Below are positions 12,741 through 26,633 of a stretch of 64,000 bases of DNA, one piece after another. Under the pieces are notes generated by a model. That model was not told where the DNA came from and made no database searches. It saw only the letters and a list, made by a program, of their open reading frames with translations. A program made the position numbers and the translations under genes. This DNA comes from Sipunculus nudus (taxonomy: Eukaryota; Annelida; Sipuncula; Golfingiida; Sipunculidae): NCBI GenBank assembly GCA_026874595.1, contig CM049311.1, positions 68,020,453 to 68,084,452 of the forward strand, given 5' to 3'. The stretch's first letter is position 1; each line of letters starts with the position of its first letter.

Positions 12741-14268
12741 GTGTGCCTTTCACTGTTACTGCATGTTATCTAGTGGAGAAAATCAGTACTCTAAGACTAG
12801 GGATTTCATATACTTTATAAAGATTCACTGACTGTTAAACCTGGGATAAGACTCTCTATAGTTAGTAGGACCCCTGAATGTAGCATGGATATTATCTCCA
12901 TGAACAAAGGTGGCGGAGGGTTATATGATCGGCATTGTTTGTGTGTGTGCATGTATGTGTGTTTCCTTATCCAAGAAACATTGCTGAAAATTTTTAATTC
13001 AGGTAAAAATGTAATTATAGGTATACAGTACAAATGTGACCTTTTTTTAACACACATTTAATGCAGTATTATATTAAAGGTGGTAATACTGAACAGCAAG
13101 TAACACCAAACACTGATCAATAATGAAGAATAACCCTTAACACAAAATCAACCTGCATGACATTAATTTAAATTCAAATGCTTTGTATATCAATCCTGTT
13201 GCTACATACTGTGTGCCAAGAAAGTGCCGCAAAGTGCCAAGAACGTGGACAGAGATTACTCTCATGACAAATGAACAGGTCTCAAAGCAAGACTTGTTCA
13301 CCCCACTTTCCCTGGGTTTCTGTGGAATGGCAAAGCAGGAATCCTAGGGAATACTAGGCCCATACAATTAATTGTCCTTAAAGACAGGGTCTGTGTTTAT
13401 ACACAAAATCTGGATTTGGCTCAGGCAGATGACTGCTTATTTTTCAGGACAGATCTATACATACCCACTGTTTTGGATCTGCAGAAGCCAAACCCTGTCT
13501 GCCAGAGGACAAGTTTCTGTTGTTGGCCAGTACCTATTAACTCTATTCTGTCTCTCTTCCATGCCCTATTTAATATTATACCTCAATCGATACATAAACT
13601 GGAGTAACAAACAATTTAATTCTTAACCAATGCTCCTGCATGTCTAATCAAATGACCAGTCTCATATTACATGAGAATGTTTGATCTTGGCAGGGGTATG
13701 ACCTTTAAAGAGTGCCTTCTATTATATCATTTGTAACTGCAAAAGTGCAACCATAAATCAATGAAACCAACAGTAACTTTTTGATAGTCCCCTTTCTCCC
13801 TTCAAACTCTGACTGACACATGACAGACAGTAATGACCTTCAGCTTCCAGATTGTTTAATCTTCCTTTTCATTCAAACTGCCAAGTTCCTGATCATTACC
13901 AAATTCTGCAGTTTTTACAAAATGTAATTTTGGTTAGCATACCACATTGGCCCTGAAACATAACTTTACCTATAAAAAATTGGGTTGTTCAATAAAACTT
14001 AATTATAGCAAGTTGGTTTAAATCATCCTAGCTATCTAAATGACATTTTTTATCAACAACTCTGATTGTAAAAAAGCCTTAATTTCTTTTGCTATTTAAC
14101 ATAACTCCTGATATCACTCTTTAATCATGTACCAACAGATCTCTTACATCCTACTTAACAGAATCAATGGATAAATGGATAAATGAATCATTTCTCATGT
14201 CATGATGTGTAAAAAGATAAAGCAGATAAAATAAAAGTCATCTCTTGTATTTCAATTTTAAATACATT
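12741..14268. other. non-coding, only a short GT microsatellite
   Basis: A short GT/GTAT run lies near 12935-12962. No gene is supported; two overlapping 60-85 codon frames near 13372-13626 have no recognisable features. Confidence 0.5.
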
Positions 14269-14866
14269 AACAAGGGCACGGCAAAGCGGAGCATCCCCTT
14301 GCACGAGAGGATAATTATAATGGGTGTACATGTATAACACAGAGCAGGTGAGGAGGGCAGCTCTGTGACCTTGACGTTGGAGCATGTGACCTTAAAATTG
14401 ATAGGGGCCATGGATGGCTAAGCCAAATGTGCAAGATGAAAGGTTTTTGTCAAAGTTTGGCTTAAAATGGGTCCACAAGCTTTGTCAAGAAGTGGCTCTT
14501 GTGGCCTTGACATTTGACCTCATGACCTCAAAATCGAGAAGGTTCTTCATCCATGGGCAAGTGAGCAATATGTGGAAGATGAAAGAGCTTTAGTCAAATG
14601 GTTTGGCTCAAAATTGGTCCACAAGCATTACCAAGAAATAGGTCCCACGGCCTTGACCTTTGACGCAGTGACCTCAAAATCCGATGGTTTCTTCATCCAT
14701 GGGTGGGTAATTAAGCTATATGTGGAGGATGAAAGGTGTTGGTCAAATGGTTTAGCTTAAAATGGGTCCACAAGGCAAATCAGGACAGACAGACAGATAA
14801 ACGGACACACAAACTGAGGCGTTACAATATCTCCTCCTGCAACTCCATTGCAAGGGGATAATAAAA
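14269..14866 (+). mobile_element. HINE-like element, family III
   Basis: The 5' end reads aacaagggcacgg and then ATCCCCTTGCA at 14293-14303. The 3' end carries the exact 11-bp inverse TGCAAGGGGAT at 14849-14859 followed by AATAAAAG, with an imperfect hairpin around it (ATCTCC-TCC-TGCAA pairing with TTGCAAGGGGAT). The core has about three units of ~140 bp that include gtgaccttgac/gacctcaaaatc motifs, and a CAGA/ACGG microsatellite lies at 14784-14812. The same core unit occurs at 40.9-41.5 kb next to family I ends, so cores and ends are exchangeable. Confidence 0.7.
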
Positions 14867-15029
14867 GATTTAACCACATCAGTGATCCCCATGATTTCAT
14901 GAAAACATTTTATTGGTAACATTTAATGTTGGCATAATCAGGGTGTACTATGTACATCTGGAGAATTCCATTCTGGTTTCAGACTAATTGACAGGGAAGA
15001 AACACCTGATTTTCATGATTATCACTAGT

Positions 15030-15203
15030 TTGTGAGTGAAACATGACTGTGGGGTACAGTCCCCCATCAAGCTTGTAGTGCACTCACCCTGGGTGGGAGC
15101 TGACTGTGAAAAACCTCATTGCTTCTCAGATTATATTTGAACTCATCATCTTGCAGCATTGCATGATCCCTGTGCATTAACCCTAGACCAGAGAAGCTGC
15201 TTA
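15030..15203 (-). mobile_element. tRNA-derived SINE, decayed copy
   Basis: On the minus strand this matches the better-preserved copy at 53.1-53.4 kb along its tRNA-like head and the following conserved domain (gaggtttttcac, then a CCCA-rich segment, then a tgatgggg-ctgtaccccacag hairpin). Box A (minus, 15190-15180) is TGGTCTAGGGT, one mismatch from the pol III consensus. Box B (15144-15134) is decayed to GAGTTCAAATA. The 3' part is missing. Confidence 0.65.
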
Positions 15204-18200
15204 TTTCATGAACAGTGTTCAACAGGTGATCAACATTGTATTTACAATAACATTTACTAGGTTCTCTCTGGTGTAACAAAATGTCCCTCCTCATTCCTTA
15301 AAATCTAAATCATATATTCCATCAGATGATAAACAATCTGACAAATGAACACAGATGAAAACATTCCCTCCTTGGTAATGGTAATAAAATTTTAAACTTT
15401 CCATAAGATTATATTCCTTACACAAGATAACAATCTAGAAAACAAACTGACACTGTTGAAGACATTCACTCCTTGATGATGAAAAGAAATATATAAGAAG
15501 GATATTCACCTAGTCATATTCCATTAGCAGGAAAATAACATGAAATATGAACAAACACCGATTAAGGCATCCCCTGTTTGGCAACAATAATTCGACAAAG
15601 CAAGCAGTGTCATTCTTAAATCATACCTAAAATAATTTTTTTCTTTGTTCATACAATTAACCAGTTAAGATTAATAAACCTGTGTGTTATAAAAATGTGT
15701 TATTGCACCCCTATAATGAAAACTGGTCTAAAACAGACTATTTTCAAGTAACTGTGAAAAATTTAAGATACAGCTATTTTATACATGAATCCCAGGTCTT
15801 TGAACAATTTCATTCATTAGATGGACAAGTGTAGAACAAATATTAAAAGTGGAAAATCAAGATGAAAATTAATACTAAGATTTGCCCAATTTCTTTTAAA
15901 TATTTGTATTCACTTAAAATATAAGCATAGTGACCTAAATAAACCTAAAATTATCTGATTAATTAACCCCACTTCTTGAATCTTTAAATGGGAATATATT
16001 ACCACTTTATTATAATATTAAAGAAAATCAAACCCAATATGAGACAAATCATATTTTTTTAAGTACTTCCAAATTTATGACAGAAATAAGCATAGGTTAA
16101 GAAACTTAAAGGAACCAAAAGCTTACAAGAGATGCCAAAATACAGCTAGGTCAGTAAATTGGCTACCATTAACGTCACTTTCATAGACATTTACCGTATT
16201 TGTTAAGGAAAAGCAAACAAGGATTACCATTACAGAAATCTGGCATACCCTGTAGTCCCTCATGCAGAAGTCATTGCATTTCCAAAATCTACTTTCACAC
16301 TCGATGGGATAAAGGCGATATTATTGATGTAAAGATATCAGGAAAGTTCCTGCTGTGTACAGTGACTGACAAATATATTTGGCCACAAATCTCCTAAGCC
16401 TTCATGGGATCAATGCAATGTGTAGCACTGCCAAAGAATGGGCTAGTTGAGGAATCAATACTGGAATGCGGAAGCACCTCTAACTGGAAGCCTGTTCCTC
16501 AGACGACCACATCTCCTCAGCCAAACCATAAATCTATGTGACGCAAGTCCACTTTGGTGGCTCACTGTGGCTTAGTACTGAAATGAGGAGACGGAACTTG
16601 TCTCAGACATCCAATCTGAGTATTAGCACCATGAGATTGACCCGGTGACACCAAGAGCTAAGACCAAATAGCTGCAATGAGAGTCTGTTTTGCAACATGG
16701 CCTGTCAAAGGAGGAATCTACACGGGTGATTACGTTAGTCTGACAAGGTCTTCTGCCTCCCAATGGTTAGGACATTTTGGTCACTGACGTCAGGGGACTT
16801 ATAGTTGTTATCATGATGTTCACCATCTACCACAGACTCCTTCAATTAATAAGGGACAAAAACTTTCATATCACAGCTATGGTTGCCTTTCTCACTTTTA
16901 ATCAAAGGCCCATACAGTTTTTCTCCCAAGAACTTTAATCACAAATACCATCCAGTTAAGAATAAGGCATGAATAATCAGAACTTGTTGCAAAATGCAGA
17001 CATAAGATATACTGTAATCCTTGGTAATGCTTGTCTTGATTAATCTCTGTAGCTATTTCAACCTATGGTATAAATATAGTGTGTTCAATTTCAAAGGAGA
17101 GAGGTCATGCATGGCAGGAGACCTTTATGACTGATGTTCATGGAGAAACAACAGTGTTAATTGTAAATATTTTAGTCAAATACCTTCTTTATTCCAGTTT
17201 ATAATGGTCATTTTGCTCATTTTCTGGGAAGAGGAGGGTCCTACCTGGTTCAGGTCACCTCTTTGCTGAGGGAGGGAAGGAATAACAGTACTAATTGACA
17301 GAGATAGAATGCAGCTAACCTATAGTGGTGAATGTGATCCTGTGATCCAGGGCTTAAGGTCCCCTGTTTATATATTACCAGTTACTTAATAGCAAAATGA
17401 TGAATTCTAAATAAAACGTACATGTCACTCAAATGTCTTAATGACAGGTATATTATAACTCCTTGATTATTTATAGCTCCATATGTATAAAATCTGTGGC
17501 CTTACTGGTATTATTTTCTTATTGCACACAAACACATCACCAAACTTTCCCCATAGTTTTTTCCCCCAAATTTTTCCACTTGTTTAAATAACTCATCAGT
17601 AGATGGGATTGTACACTCCTTAGACAGCTGTTATATACTGCGGTCATTCCAGATCTCCTTCGCTTTAACCGCTGCTTTGTATATCAAGTTTTTCCAGGTT
17701 TCTACACCAGGGCTAGCATGAGACCAAGAACTGTAATCTGAGCAATGAGAGCATGGTATATTGCACAAACCGATGAGAGTGAAGCATCACAGGTATGAAA
17801 TGGGGAGTTGGAGATATAAAATTATAGAATGATCGACATACTGCAATATATATACATGTACAACAACTGTGCGTATGTCCTTATATACTCCCAGACAAGA
17901 TTAAGTTCTGATTCTCAACTGGTTAATCAAAATATTTACAGACAAGAAAGATACATAAATATGTTCTGTATATATAAAGGAATTTGGTTGGACTAGTACT
18001 TCAAAGAGTGCCAAGGCCATATCATGTTAAGAATCATGACTACACTATATTCCCATCACAATCACAAAAACACATCTTTGAATGCCTTTATCTGGGTTTG
18101 GGATATATGTATCTTCTCCTGTCTATCTGCTGGCTTATTACAGTGCCCATGATATCATTGGAATGGTTCCGGCATACTGAATTTTAATCCCAATCTTTAC

Positions 18201-18740
18201 CAGAGAGTATGGCATGGAATCATTATAGAACCATGGAATGATATTCTGTATTTAGTAATACTAGCTATCAGGAGTGAGGTTTAAGTAGATTATCATTAAA
18301 GATTCAGTGATTAATTATCAATGAAATTTTGGTATGTTTGACAAGAGATTAGTAAAAGATCTGTTTTAATGATTGCATTAATTTCCAATATTCCTCTGTT
18401 TCAATGGTAAGTTTCATCTCAATCATACTTACCAGAGAGATCCTTCAGTGTTTCCATTCTGGATTTTGAAGTATAAAATCTATATATTAATAATAACTGA
18501 CGGTGGCACTAATTAAATCACTTTCATGAATTTCCTCTGTGGCCATATCTTTGAAATGGGTGTTTTTGGTATTGAAGTATTGGAAATAATGTGAACTATG
18601 TCCCAAGAGGGGTCATTTTTCATATTAAAACTAGAATACAAGCTGACAAGTGACAATGTGTATAAGTCAATATCAAAGAGGTTGGGTGAAGTTAGGCATG
18701 AATTAGAAGTATATGTCACACCACTCCTGAATGAAGTCCA
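15204..18740. other. long non-coding stretch, no gene seen
   Basis: No exon, repeat array or element end could be supported in these 3.5 kb. The part from about 16400 to 16840 is richer in GC but has no sustained frame. It may be unique intronic or intergenic DNA. Confidence 0.45.
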
Positions 18741-18744
18741 TTAA

Positions 18745-19480
18745 AACTCTGAGAAAAGGGCGTTAATTTATTCAACAGAAACATTTCATATTCTATGAAA
18801 ACAGGGAGGCTCAGGTGCATGGTGCCACCTGTCTGGTTAACGAGAAAACTGTCCAAGATGGATGGACATGCCAAATTTCAGACCAATACCTTGAACTACT
18901 CCTGAGATATGAGCAATTTTCACCAAAAGCAAATGTAGAGATGGACACCCCAGGAAAACAACTGCAGATGATGCCACCAGATTTGAGTACAAGATTGAAG
19001 AGTCCAAGATCTATAGATATGTATTATTTCAGGCCAATACGGCGAATCACTCATGAGAAAAGGGTTTCAATATTATACAAAAACGGATAGGTAGGTGGCA
19101 CCACCTGTCTGGTTTGCGAGAAAACTTTCCCAGATGGATGGACATGCCAAATTTTAGACCAATACCTTGAACCACTCCTGAGATATGTGCAATTTTTACC
19201 CAAAGCAATTACATGGATGGACAATCACACATAGCAGATGGCACCACCACAGTCTTTTTTATGAGGTGGAGGTATCAAGGATCTATGGACATGCACCATT
19301 CCAACCCAATACATTGAACAATCACTAAGACAAACACATGGCAAATGCAAAGATGGATGCTACACAAAAGGTAGGTGGCACCACCAGCCTCGATCACAAG
19401 GTGGAGAGATCCAAGATCTATCCACATGCTAAATTTCAGCTCAATACACTGAATCACTGCTAAGATATGGGCTTTTATCT
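18745..19480 (+). repeat. fragment of the ~283-bp tandem array
   Basis: About 2.5 units related to the 5.5-6.3 kb array (aatttattc-aca landmark, ggtggcaccacctgtctggtt, caaatttcagaccaatacct). CA-variant copies of the 12-bp palindrome lie at 19094-19105 and 19374-19385; further degenerate copies are near 18821 and 19517. Neither a 5' nor a 3' element terminus is recognisable, so this is a core fragment. Confidence 0.65.
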
Positions 19481-20359
19481 AAGACACCCAGGTTCATGCT
19501 GCGAAGAAAGGATTGCAGGTGGCAGCACCTGTCTTTGTTTTGTACAACTCCATAGGTGAGGGAACAACTATGCCAGGTTTCGGAGAAATCAGTTCAAGGT
19601 TCTCAGAGGAGTTCTCAAGAAAAAAAAATGTGGTGGCGGTAAAATTCTGTTTTGATTGATACAATTTTATATGTTGAAATAGAAAAGTATTAGATTGTAA
19701 TAAATGCATTAAAAAAAATTGTCCAAGCCCTGATCAAAAGGAGTTGTATCAAATCTGTATGAGCTACACAGAAAAATGTCACAGTACACCAACTCTATTA
19801 CTGTCCAGATCACACAGGAGGTCTGCAGCCTATAAAAAAGGGCAGGCCCTCATAGTCATAACAGTGAATGGCTCTGGCCAGAGGCTAGGCTAAAGAAATT
19901 GTCCCAACTGGGAGTGGTAAAGAATCCTCTGAGAAGAAACAATTCACGGTGATCAAAATTTCCTCCATAATTAAGGGATTCCTCCTTGGGTGGTACGTAC
20001 CTTGACCCTCCAACAAATATCATTTAATATCCATTCATAGCTGTTGGAGTATAGTTTTTAACATACAAAGAAACTGAACTAAAAAAAATAAACAGACAAT
20101 GATAATAAAAGTGTAACACATCCCCGCAGAGGTCAAATTATGCTTAAAATTTTCCTAAAATATGTCACGGTATGTTATGATTTTAAACAAGCTTCAGGCT
20201 CAGGTATTTATGTGGGGAGATATAAAGCTGATGGATCTCCAGTGTTTCCAGTATTTTAATGCCATCTGGAAAAAAATTGTTCAATATAAAGCCACTAAAA
20301 GACTGACAAATCATCTCTTGGTGAAACCAAATCATCTCTTGGTGAAACCAAATTCTCAA
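19481..20359. other. non-coding DNA ending in a 21-bp tandem duplication
   Basis: Nothing is recognised until 20311-20352, where a 21-bp unit (tcatctcttggtgaaaccaa plus one a) is directly repeated. The second unit, extended to 29 bp (20332-20360), abuts the next element and is found again on its far side. Confidence 0.6.
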
Positions 20360-23014
20360 ACAAGGGACCTATGGGTCACGGCGCTCAGCTGTTATATATG
20401 ATTAAAAAATATGATTTAGGAATGAGGCATATGCTGGTTTGGTGTGGTAAAAAATATAAGCTTTATTATGAGTTGTTGGTGTTTAGCTTATGTATGATTA
20501 TGATATTATCTTTGGAGACAGGGAAGAGGATTGATTTCATTTATTTTATTAACAAATGGTGTACTATTGTCACACAGATTTTGACTTGGCCATATAACTT
20601 ATAAGCAGAACATATGATATAAGAGTTTAACTATTTATTAACAAAAATTACAAATATTGTCCCAAATATAATTTTTATTAAAAATAATAAGAGAATCTTA
20701 TGATTTTTTAAAATGAAATATAACTGAAATGATTATTAAAATAATATTAAAGAATATATTTATGAATGCATTCATGAATACATTTTGAAAGTATTTGGAC
20801 TGGTATTCATATACTTTCATTTTTACCTGAATTCCAATTCTTTATGCAAGACATTTTATAATGGAGTACATATTTATATTCGTATTTAAATACAATTGCA
20901 AAGTTTTCCCACCATTACTGGCATTTATTCAGTTTTCACCAAACAATTATGTTGAGAATCCAGAATATACAAAATTCACACATTTAAATTATGATCAAAA
21001 GTACCTGGTTTTATGGCTTTTATTTATATTAAAAAAAAAAAATGTAATATATTCATTTTAGACTAATTTCACATCAATGTACACACTAGACACAGTAGGA
21101 ATCTAGATTAATAATATCAACTGCATCTTTGTCTATCATTAATTTCCTTCATATGATCCCTAATGATTAGTAATGAATAATATGATTTACTTTTTTATCA
21201 TTAAAATTGAACTGAAAAATACCATAGGTGACTGCATGGTGTTATTTGGAGTACGTGACATTCTATCCATCGATACAAGATTCTTTTGTCATCAGTAACT
21301 GCAAGTTGATTTCCTGTTATTATAAACTAACAAATTCTTTTTTATTTTTCTTTTATTTGTTATTAAAAAACAATAAAAATTTATTAATTTATTGTTAATT
21401 GTTATGTTGTTGGTTAAAACTACTAGATGAGTTGGGTTGGACACCTGGATTAACTGTGGCTGGCCATAAGCTGCCTACCTGCAACAGTGTATGGCTCGCC
21501 TCAAGCATGCATAATTTGCTGAAAGTTCAACAAGGTCAACATACAGGTGACTCAAGAGGGGCTGGAGAGAGTTAAGGTCTGACATGGTCTCATAAAAACA
21601 TTAATAAAAGCTACAATTTTTGGCCAATTTCTTTCAGCTTTCTAAACTATAAAGCTGAAATCCTTGTGTGCATGATATGAAAATTATATCAACCGTGCTC
21701 ACAGGAAACAAATGTGCCATGGTCAAAGTTGGGCAAAATTTAAGGTACTAATTTTATATTTATACTAATCACATATAAAATTTGAAAAGTTCAGGACTAA
21801 TTTGGGGTATTCAATTGAATCTTGATTAAATAATGTTACATCCCTGGCAAAAAAACTCTAGCTTCAGCAATCCCCTTGTTAAGGGTGTAAATATATTTCT
21901 TGATTTTTTACAAAGTGCATTATGTTTGGGCCCATAACTTAAAACAATTACACAATACTGACATCATTTCTGGCATATGCATAGAGAATGTATAGAAAAA
22001 TATGTATATTATATATGATTAAAGTCACATCAGTGGTTTTGATATTAGGCAGTCTTGAAGTGTAACAATGGGTTTTTAATGGAAAAATGAAGTTTTTCAT
22101 TAATACCTCGAAGGTATTAAGTCCTAGTGACCAAATTCTTGGCATGGTAGGGAATTTTGGAGACATCTAATTGTATGCCAAATTTTAGGAACTGAGAGCT
22201 GAAGCTGGGGAGCTGAGCTCTTGCAAACTGCATAACACTAGCTTGATGTAAACAATTTGTTACATGGTGCTTGAAAACTTGAATAAAATCTACAGTTTTT
22301 GATCAACTGGTTTCAAATTTTTGGTGTTAACAGACAAAATGCTAACAAAAACATGCTGAGAAAATTAAATCCACAGTACTTACAGTAAAAAAACGTGCCA
22401 TGGTCAAAGTTGGGCAAAATTTAGGGTACCAATTTTTTATTTTTGTTAATATTTTAAAAAATTTAAAAGATTTTGATCTAATTTTGGGTATACAATTTAA
22501 TTTTGATAAATTAAAGTTATATTACTGGGAAAAAAGTCCATAGCTTTAACAAGTTTTGTGTTAATTGATCAAATATCTTTCCTGATTTTTTACAAAATGC
22601 ATTATGTTTGGGCCCATAACTTTTTTAAATTATATAATACAGAAATAATTTCTGGCATGTACATAGGAACTATATAGAAGAATATTTATGGTAAATATGA
22701 GGGAAAACAGATGAGTGGTTTTGATATTAGGCAGTCCTGAAGTGTGAAAATAGGTTTTTAATAAAAAATTGAGGTTTTTCCTTAATTTCTCAAAGGAACG
22801 AAGTCGCAAAGACCCAGTTTTCGGCTTGGTAGGAGATCTTGGGGACATCTAACATTATGCTGAATTTTGGATTCCTAGGTCTTACGGTTTCAAAACGTGC
22901 CACATCTACGGACGGACGGACGGACGGACGGACGGACGGACGGACAGACGGACGGACGACGGACAATGGACCACGACTATAGCTCAGATGACTTATAGTC
23001 AGCTGAGCTAAAAA
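20360..23014 (+). mobile_element. HINE-like element, family I, copy b
   Basis: This is collinear with copy a (8151-10770) over its whole length, with scattered substitutions and small indels. The 5' subterminal GCTCAGCTG is at 20383-20391 and its inverse CAGCTGAGC at 23000-23008, followed by TAAAAA. The GACG microsatellite is longer here (about 22908-22962). The two ~680-bp core units have gtgccatggtc landmarks at 21714 and 22395. It is flanked by an exact 29-bp direct repeat (20332-20360 and 23020-23048). No protein-coding capacity was found. Confidence 0.75.
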
Positions 23015-23048
23015 AAGTGTCATCTCTTGGTGAAACCAAATTCTCAAA

Positions 23049-25716
23049 TAAAAGAACACCTGAAAACAATTTTTGATAGTTAATGATTTATTATAATATT
23101 ATAATGATTTGTCTTTACTGAAAAAGTAAAATGTTTTTAAATAAGTACAAAGTGAAGCTCTGAACTTGTTATAGGTTGGGTGCTGACTATCAGATCAAGA
23201 AGTAGTTTTATGGAGTAACAATATTTAAGCTGATCACTTCTGTAATCGTCAAATGCAATCCACAGTTAATCAAAGGCCCTTTAAACTAATTCTTTTTCAG
23301 CAGATTGATTTGATAATAGGCAAATGGTTATATTCATGAGCATTGATTGAATTTAAATCTCAATACAGAATATTTTGTTTAGGACTTTTTCATCTTTTTG
23401 AATGATAGACCTAAGCAGAAATTTCATTCTTTTCATAAAATAATCTGAGGTTAATATGATTTAAGATGAATTCAGACATTTATGTGGGTCAAATTACTGG
23501 CTCTTGTTTCAAAACTGATGATACTTCGCGCAGTGTAAAATATTTTTAAAGATTTATGCATCAAATTTCAGTTTCCATCAAATAACTGAAGACATTAAAC
23601 TATAAAATTAAATGCCATAAAACCAGTTCCAAAATGTTTCTGAAAGATTCAATTATCATCATCATCATCATCACAGTAGATCAGGAAATTATAGAAAATG
23701 TGATTATGTCTGAGACCCTTTATTTTAACCATTTCATTTTGTCTGCCAGCATGAAAGCTTTGATTTCCCCTGAGAGTCATATGCTGGCTGAATGACAAGA
23801 ATGAGTTAACTCAGCATAAAACAAAGCTTCTTCTTTACACCTCCGTCACAGCAACGCTAAGCCCACCAAATGAGAAGCTCGCCCACGACCACCAACACTA
23901 CCACAGGGAGTAAGGGAAGTGTTCTTCTGGCTGCCAAATGGCACAGAAAGTCTTTACACATATCACCTTTCATTATGTAAATTAGAATGTTCACACAACT
24001 ATGACATCCATGTGTAAGTTATGCACACATTATTCAAACCTGACTTGAATTTCACAGTTTTGAGGGCTTCAAGCAGACCACCTGCTAACTTATGTGGTGA
24101 TAAACCTGTTTTTACCTCTGAGCAAGAAGAGCTGACATGGTTGCAAAGCAATTCTAGTTGAGACAGTGTGGGGATGATGCTGTTAAACATTTAATAATGC
24201 TCCCTTAATTAGTTCAGACAAACTGCAGTGTGCTGAGATGAGGTAAATTACAAAATGGGTTGTTCTTGTCATTAATATTTCAATACTTCTTTGGTAACTC
24301 AGGGTCAACAGGAGTATTATATGATTAACTCACAGATCTGATGGCAGGGTTATGTTAAGTTCTACTAAGTCATTAATTATTATATTTGCCACTCTAAATG
24401 AGTAAAACAGAATGGACCAAAGCAACTAAATTAGCAAGAGTCAATGACCTGAAAACCTGGATGAGGAGTGAATGTCTACATAAATGTCTAAATGTCAATT
24501 GCCAAGTGACAGCTGACGGAAAGATGAATTCCTAATATCTGCATAGCTGTGTATCACAAGGCAGCAGATGGAGACAGTGCATCCCTGATATTTGCATATC
24601 TATATACCTTGGTTTCTGAATTGTTTGTAGAGGTTTCATTTTAATAGAATTCATTGATAACTTCTTTTCCACAAACTTAAACAGTCATTTAGTTTTTTAT
24701 AAATGTTTTTAAAATTAAGCCAGTCCATTATCACTCTGCATTGAGTAGTGATATTAAGTTGGCCTACATTACCAACCAGGTTAGCAATGACCTATTGATA
24801 TGGCTTATAAACAAACAGAAAACACCATAACCTATTTATTTTAAAAGATATTGTTTGTGTAAAAGGTATTCAGTTTTACCTGGGGTTGGGTACTTACAAG
24901 TGTTTCTATTATCGATGAAGTATGTCTGCATCTACTGGTGCACATGGAGTTGCCCTCTCTCTTTCTCTCTCTCTTTCTTGTCTTTCTCTCGATCTTTCTC
25001 TCTCACATTATTTTGCTAAAATGTCATACTGCACTGCTTGTCTTGTTTAAATGTATGTCAGAGTGATATCATCAGTAAAGTCAGTAAACAACAACCGAAG
25101 CTGTTCAGGAACAATTAATCAAAAAGTTTTACCATTGAACATGCATAGCTGAGTATGCCAAAAACGCCCAATTTTAGACCCACAACATAATCTGAATCCA
25201 AAGTAAATGTGATCCAACAACAGGAACAGTTCATTCCTGATATCTGCATATTTGTATGTCATGTGAAAGGATGACAATTTCCCTACAGTTGTATGTCCAA
25301 TGATAGTTCAATGTGTACATTTGATATATACATAATCAAAATTACAACAGTACAACATTGAAACAATATTTACATGAAATCGAAAGCACAAAAATGCAAA
25401 TACGAAGAAAACCATTATTATATATATTTTTTTTTATTTATGCAAAACAATACTGGAAGGACTGTACCAAAAGAAAATGGATGGGTTTATCACGGATACA
25501 TCTATCCTGGTGGTTTATGATTTGCGTTGTTTCGTAGTGGATCAATGCAGATTTTGACAGGGTTTCCCTGAATGGGTCTCGTGGGTATAACCATGGCTGG
25601 CGTGTTCTCCTCCTCAGGCATAAAACAGCCCCTGTCAGGAGATAGCCATTAGAGGAATTTATGTCCTCAACCCCTTCCTCCAACTATAAACAGAGCACAA
25701 CTCCCTGCAAAACCCA
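23049..25716. other. non-coding DNA with simple repeats
   Basis: A short ATC run lies near 23653-23672 and a CT-rich tract (ctctttctctctctctttct-like) at 24955-25008. No gene is supported. The region 23820-23960 is less AT-rich but has no sustained frame. Confidence 0.5.
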
Positions 25717-25896
25717 GCTTGGCTATGCTCTCTAGTTAAAGATGATTTAAACACTTGAGGTCTCTACTTTTGTTCTAGCTAGCTGATCTAAACCCTAGTC
25801 TGGATAGTGCTTGGCTATGCTCACTAGTTAAAGATGATTTAAACACTTGAGGTCTCTACTTTTGTTCTAGCTGATCTAAACCCTAGTCTGGATAGT
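25717..25896 (+). repeat. tandem duplication, 92-bp and 88-bp copies
   Basis: Copy 1 (25717-25808) and copy 2 (25809-25896) both begin gcttggctatgctc and end ctagtctggatagt. Copy 2 differs mainly by loss of one CTAG from a CTAGCTAG, a typical slippage change, so the duplication is recent. Confidence 0.85.
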
Positions 25897-26221
25897 CCCT
25901 TAAAATAACCAGACCAGGAAGGCCAGATTAATATGAATTTTAATAAGGCTGCAAGTATAAATATAAGCTTTTACAGAAGTATAAGCAAATCACACTGTCA
26001 CAAGAATTCTATAACAAAAAAGGTGACTTTCATTGATCACAGATGATAGATCAGTATCATGTGTACAACAAACATCTGGAACATCTGGAATAACTCAGCC
26101 ACTGTACTTGATACGAGTAAAATAAAAACCTTCAGTAAAATCATCACAGGTCTATACGTACATAGTATATGCTATTGCCCACCATCATTAATGCATATTC
26201 AGCATATATGTATGACCTTGT

Positions 26222-26633
26222 TAGGGCTGAAGCGGGTACAAAATTTTGGACTCGAGTACCCAATAGGCATTAAATACCCGACTCGGACTCGAGTACTCGT
26301 TACCATGGCAATGCTGTGAAGATAAAACGAACATTTGTTTACTGATGCAAAATATTCATAAATTTGACTTAGTGAAGGCTTAACTTTATCGCAAACGAAG
26401 GAATAGATATATGTCATAACAATTAAGACCTCAATTGATTTGACTAGCATATGTTAAGAGCCCTACGCCAGGCTATGACAATAGATAAATAATCCTACAG
26501 TAGACTGTCCTGAAATTTGCAGTAATATACATATATGCATGTACATACAAGAGTACTCAAGTCCAAATCTTGGACTCGAGTACTCGGGAAGTATTACCCG
26601 GACTTGAGTACTCGAGTACTCCTTTCAGCCCTA
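26222..26633. mobile_element. hAT-type MITE, 412 bp
   Basis: The ends are inverted: TAGGGCTGAA at 26222-26231 and TTCAGCCCTA at 26624-26633. Next to the ends lie ctcgagtac-type subterminal repeats on both sides. The element is flanked by a near-perfect 8-bp target duplication, GACCTTGT (26214-26221) and GACCTGGT (26634-26641). An 8-bp duplication and a TAGGGCTG-like terminus are characteristic of the hAT superfamily. There is no transposase frame, so it is non-autonomous. The subterminal GAGTACTC and CTCGAGTAC motifs occur several times and could be transposase binding sites. Confidence 0.85.

Noticed and set aside
8162-20604. Matching 76- and 77-codon frames (8162-8392 and 20371-20604) in both family I copies, differing by one in-frame codon
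   Set aside because: By hand comparison about ten of some fourteen codon changes alter the amino acid, close to what neutral drift gives. There is no sign of purifying selection or a known domain, so the frame is not called a gene.
8648-21061. Second pair of similar short frames (8648-8851 and 20861-21061) in the same elements
   Set aside because: The ends diverge, one copy has a poly-A length change near its end, and the composition is AT-driven. They follow from the DNA similarity of the copies.
8151-23014. Copies a and b as long terminal repeats of a retroelement
   Set aside because: They lie 12 kb apart with no gag/pol coding between them, have their own inverted subterminal repeats and hairpins, and different flanks.
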